Of a DNA stretch of 64,000 bases, positions 61,494 to 64,000 are shown one piece after another (position 1 is the first letter of the stretch; each line of letters begins with the position of its first letter). This stretch comes from Treponema primitia ZAS-2 (GTDB lineage: Bacteria > Spirochaetota > Spirochaetia > Treponematales > Breznakiellaceae). The stretch lies in the NCBI RefSeq assembly GCF_000214375.1, contig NC_015578.1:1178001-1242000 (forward strand), in the 5' to 3' direction. A program made the translations under genes and the position numbers. A model generated the notes under the pieces. That model was not told where the DNA came from. It saw only the letters and a program-made list of their open reading frames with translations, and searched no databases.

Positions 61494-63134
61494 TTAGAAG
61501 TTGAAAACCTTCTCAGTGAAATATATGAGGTTGGCGTTCTGCCCGCCGTTCATGTAGGTTGCTATAGCCGAATTATTCCGTTGGTATATTCCAGGGGTGA
61601 TCGTCCCTTTGATAACACCGTTCACGCAGGTCAACATATTCTGTGCATAGAGCTGGTTGAACTGTTTGCGGTATTCATAATGTCCGGGCAAGATGAAGTA
61701 GGAATTGTTGCCTATCCTGTCCAATAGCTTTTGAACGTTCTTTTGATAGTCCACGATTGAACACATCCCGATCTGCATCCAGGCATCGCCGGAACCAATG
61801 GCATCACCGGAAAAAATAATATTTTTATAGAAGTAAACCAAAGAACCCGGGGTATGGCCTATGACCTCAAAGGCTTCAAGCTTGTCCCCGCCCAGGGGAA
61901 TGGAAAAACCATCTTTGATTGTTTGCAGTTTGCCAATATCCGGGCCCAAACGGGATGGATAGGAATCCTCTTCAGTTTCATGGACATAGACGGCTTTAAG
62001 CTGGTCCTGACCAACAAAATTGTCCAGGCGGCTTATATGATCTCCGTGTCTATGGGTGATAAAGATGCTTATGGGAAGAGTCTTGTTTATCAGAACATTG
62101 TCCCTGATAAATTCGTACAGATTGCCCGCCCCCATGCCGGTATCAATAATGACCACTTTTTCGGCATCCTCAACCACATGGATCTTCCCAAGTTCATAAT
62201 CCAATATTTCCGTCACGCCCCCTATTGTCTTCTTTATGGTATAACCCAGGGATGGGTTTGTGGTATTCCCATTGGACCGGGTGAGGGATTGCTCGAAGAG
62301 CCAGTTGTAGGCGGTGAGGCCGGTGAAAATTTTCTGCCAAGCTTCATGGGGCGGGACGATAGAACCGGGGGTGTAGTTTTCGGATTTTATGCAGGCGCTG
62401 CCGGCTGCTTTCAAAGCATCTACCGCATCGGTCATGGCATTTACGGGAACCACATCATCATCCGCGGCATGATTGACCCAAATAGCCATATTGGCGATTG
62501 CCTTGAAGGCAGCTCCGTTATTTTCATAGTACTTTTGATCCACCTGGGCGCTGATAGGCAAGGCGCCGGCAAATTTTGTCGGGTTTTTCAGGATATAATC
62601 CCAAACACCATTGCCCCCCAGAGAGATTCCCACGATGTAGAGCCTGTTGGTATCAATTGAGGCATTTGCATTAATTAGATCATTTAGGGCTTTAAAGACG
62701 AGGGTATAAACCACATCATCGGTCCAAGTCTTGCCTTGTGGACATTGGGGGGCAAGCACATATACCGGATTTTTGGTGATAAGATCATCCGCAACCCAGA
62801 AGGTAGCGCCGTTGGATTCGGTCAACTGCGCTATATTATCGGTTCCCAAGCCTTTTTCGCCATGCAGATAGAGGACAAGAGGATATTTTCCATCGGCGGA
62901 GGCCCTATTAACAGCTATAGGATCAACCGTAGGGTCGAAATATCTGTAGGGTATCTGGTTTTTCCCCTCTGTCACGCTTCCTGCTTTAAATCCGCCGGGA
63001 ACATAGGTATTTTTTTCAGCCGCCGGACCAGCCATCACGGTAGCGGTAAACCATAAGGAAACCACCAACATCAGACCTAGCATCAATGCAGCGCGATTTT
63101 GCCCCCATTGCCATTTGATTCGTTTCTTATCCAT
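61494..63134 (-). CDS. Exported esterase-like alpha/beta hydrolase fused to a metallo-beta-lactamase domain
   Basis: 546 residues. An N-terminal hydrophobic export signal (about 15-36). Alpha/beta-hydrolase domain (about 50-280): YPLVLYLHGEKGLGTDN, nucleophile Ser in RLYIVGISLGGNGVWD, acid and His regions near ADDDVVPV and VPPHEAWQ, like polyhydroxybutyrate depolymerase/feruloyl-esterase relatives. Metallo-beta-lactamase domain (about 300-500): FITHRHGDHISRL, VIGHTPGSLVYF, IFSGDAIGSGD, ILPGHYEY. The start has AGGAGGTTAAG upstream. Two hydrolases in one exported chain suggest stepwise breakdown of an ester or phospho-ester; the substrate is not known. Confidence 0.87.
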   Translation of the reverse strand: MDKKRIKWQWGQNRAALMLGLMLVVSLWFTATVMAGPAAEKNTYVPGGFKAGSVTEGKNQIPYRYFDPTVDPIAVNRASADGKYPLVLYLHGEKGLGTDNIAQLTESNGATFWVADDLITKNPVYVLAPQCPQGKTWTDDVVYTLVFKALNDLINANASIDTNRLYIVGISLGGNGVWDYILKNPTKFAGALPISAQVDQKYYENNGAAFKAIANMAIWVNHAADDDVVPVNAMTDAVDALKAAGSACIKSENYTPGSIVPPHEAWQKIFTGLTAYNWLFEQSLTRSNGNTTNPSLGYTIKKTIGGVTEILDYELGKIHVVEDAEKVVIIDTGMGAGNLYEFIRDNVLINKTLPISIFITHRHGDHISRLDNFVGQDQLKAVYVHETEEDSYPSRLGPDIGKLQTIKDGFSIPLGGDKLEAFEVIGHTPGSLVYFYKNIIFSGDAIGSGDAWMQIGMCSIVDYQKNVQKLLDRIGNNSYFILPGHYEYRKQFNQLYAQNMLTCVNGVIKGTITPGIYQRNNSAIATYMNGGQNANLIYFTEKVFNF

Positions 63135-63267
63135 CTTAACCTCCTAGATATTTATATATTCAAAATAGAATATAAACTAGATTCAAGGTAATGTATCGAG
63201 GATTTCTTTGTCAATGCGCTCTGAATAAGGGGCCGGGTCTGTTTTGACCACCCTGGGCCGTCCCTGA

Positions 63268-63277
63268 CCCCCCCCCC
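63268..63277. repeat. C10 homopolymer tract before yebC
   Basis: Ten consecutive C on the plus strand, directly upstream of the proposed -35 box of yebC. A possible slippage site, or a sequencing length to check. Confidence 0.75.
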
Positions 63278-63325
63278 TTCCCATTCTCCCCCCTTTGTTG
63301 TATAGTGATAAAAATGATCATTTTT
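63278..63325 (+). promoter_or_regulatory. yebC promoter region with 16-bp palindrome
   Basis: TTCCCA (63278-63283), 17 bp, TATAGT (63301-63306). A perfect palindrome AAAAATGATCATTTTT (63310-63325) covers the start of transcription and could be an operator. Confidence 0.5.
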
Positions 63326-63338
63326 ACAAGGAGCAATC

Positions 63339-64000
63339 ATGTCCGGCCATAGTAAATGGGCGACTATTAAACACGCTAAGGGCGCAGCGGATGCAAAACG
63401 CGGCCAAATTTTTACCAAGCTGATCAAGGAAATTTCCATTGCCGCCAGGATGGGTGGGGGGAGTCCCGATGCCAATCCGCGCTTGCGGACCGCTATTCTC
63501 AAGGCCCGGGGGGCCAATATGCCCAAGGATAACATCGACAGGGCTATCAAAAAGGGTACCGGCGAGCTTGAAGGGGTCAATTACGAAGAATTGATCTACG
63601 AAGCCTATGCCCCAGGGGGTGTGGCGATTTTCATCGAGGTCCTGACGGACAATAAAAACCGGGCCGCTGCGGATATCCGCAATATGCTGACCCGGGCGGG
63701 GGGGCAGCTTGCCACTTCCGGTTCGGTTTCCCGGCTCTTCAAACGCGAGGGGATCATCACCGTGGATGGGGAAAAGTACACCGAGGACCAGATCATGGAG
63801 ATCGCCATCGAGGGGGGCGCGGAAGACGTGGCCCTTTCCGACGGGATCATCGAGGTTACCACCGCGCCCGAGGATTTCGAGTCCGTGGCGAACTGCCTGA
63901 ACGATAAGGGCATCGAAACCATGAGCGCCGAGGTGAGCATGGTGGCTGATGTCGAGGTGGCCCTGGATTTGGATGCCACCGGCAAGGTAGCTAAGCTTAT
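63339..64000 (+). CDS. yebC: YebC/PmpR-family protein (truncated by window end)
   Basis: The first 220 residues or so of a YebC/TACO1 family protein. It starts MSGHSKWATIKHAKGAADAK, the invariant family N terminus, and includes NMPKDNIDRAIKKGTGE and YEAYAPGGVAIFIEVLTDN. AAGGAG lies upstream of the ATG at 63339. YebC proteins are transcriptional regulators and, in some bacteria, help translation of proline stretches. Normal length is about 240-250 residues, so only the end is missing. Confidence 0.95.
   Translation, partial: MSGHSKWATIKHAKGAADAKRGQIFTKLIKEISIAARMGGGSPDANPRLRTAILKARGANMPKDNIDRAIKKGTGELEGVNYEELIYEAYAPGGVAIFIEVLTDNKNRAAADIRNMLTRAGGQLATSGSVSRLFKREGIITVDGEKYTEDQIMEIAIEGGAEDVALSDGIIEVTTAPEDFESVANCLNDKGIETMSAEVSMVADVEVALDLDATGKVAKL

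Noticed and set aside
61428-61727. Plus-strand frame of 99 codons after MCP 2
   Set aside because: Overlaps the 3' end of the esterase/MBL gene and its terminator; no homology or ribosome-binding site.

Overview
The window reads as chromosomal DNA of a treponeme-type spirochaete, most like a free-living or gut (for example termite-gut) Treponema. This is an inference from gene content: a cheA / CheW-CheR-like / cheX operon, two long methyl-accepting chemotaxis proteins, a bacterial XPB helicase with its partner, and a very carbohydrate-oriented gene set. No phage, insertion sequence, rRNA or CRISPR array was seen. Coding density is high, and almost all genes have a recognisable family.

Layout. 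1-10.8 kb: a divergent sugar-acid/galactoside locus. The minus strand carries a KDPG-type aldolase, a PfkB 2-keto-3-deoxy-sugar-acid kinase, a Gfo/Idh/MocA oxidoreductase and a truncated nitroreductase. The plus strand carries a KdgR-like IclR regulator, an ABC sugar importer without ATPase, a GH35 beta-galactosidase and galactonate dehydratase. Together they fit an oxidative (De Ley-Doudoroff type) route from beta-galactosides to pyruvate plus glyceraldehyde-3-P. 10.8-15.1 kb: DEAD-box helicase, recX, rpsI, rplM and two small membrane proteins (minus). 15.4-17.6 kb: MCP. 17.6-22 kb: lysC-dapB-dapA-asd (minus). 22-28.4 kb: RNB exoribonuclease, then cheA-cheW/cheR-like-cheX, followed by tRNA-Val(GAC).

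28.7-36.9 kb: a mannitol-type PTS operon with its own HPr, EIIA, EI and MtlR-type activator, plus a 1-phosphofructokinase and a sorbose-1-phosphate-reductase-like dehydrogenase in place of MtlD. 37-39.8 kb: ridA, a PEGA lipoprotein, and a Crp/Fnr regulator divergent from a ferredoxin. 39.9-49.5 kb: a beta-glucoside PTS operon controlled by a LicT-type antiterminator with a visible RAT/terminator; it has its own HPr and EI plus three phosphatase-like genes. 49.6 kb: tRNA-Arg(CCT). 49.7-52.3 kb: zinc/cadmium P-type ATPase and ArsR regulator. 52.4-54.2 kb: SulP transporter. 54.3-59 kb: XPB helicase, its partner and a NYN-domain protein. 59.2-61.4 kb: second MCP. 61.5-63.1 kb: an exported esterase/metallo-beta-lactamase fusion. 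From 63.3 kb: truncated yebC.

The least expected signals are small repeats. (1) A 24-bp unit, open in all six frames in its coding version, lies in frame inside an MCP and a HAD phosphatase, as a degenerate copy in a ferredoxin gene, and as two exact tandem copies upstream of the second MCP. (2) A ~65-nt, two-hairpin element with compensatory changes occurs upstream of rpsI, an MCP and asd and carries their Shine-Dalgarno sequence. (3) A ~40-bp hairpin family with compensatory outer-stem changes lies next to sugar and transport genes. Both operon-borne HPr proteins lack the regulatory Ser46.
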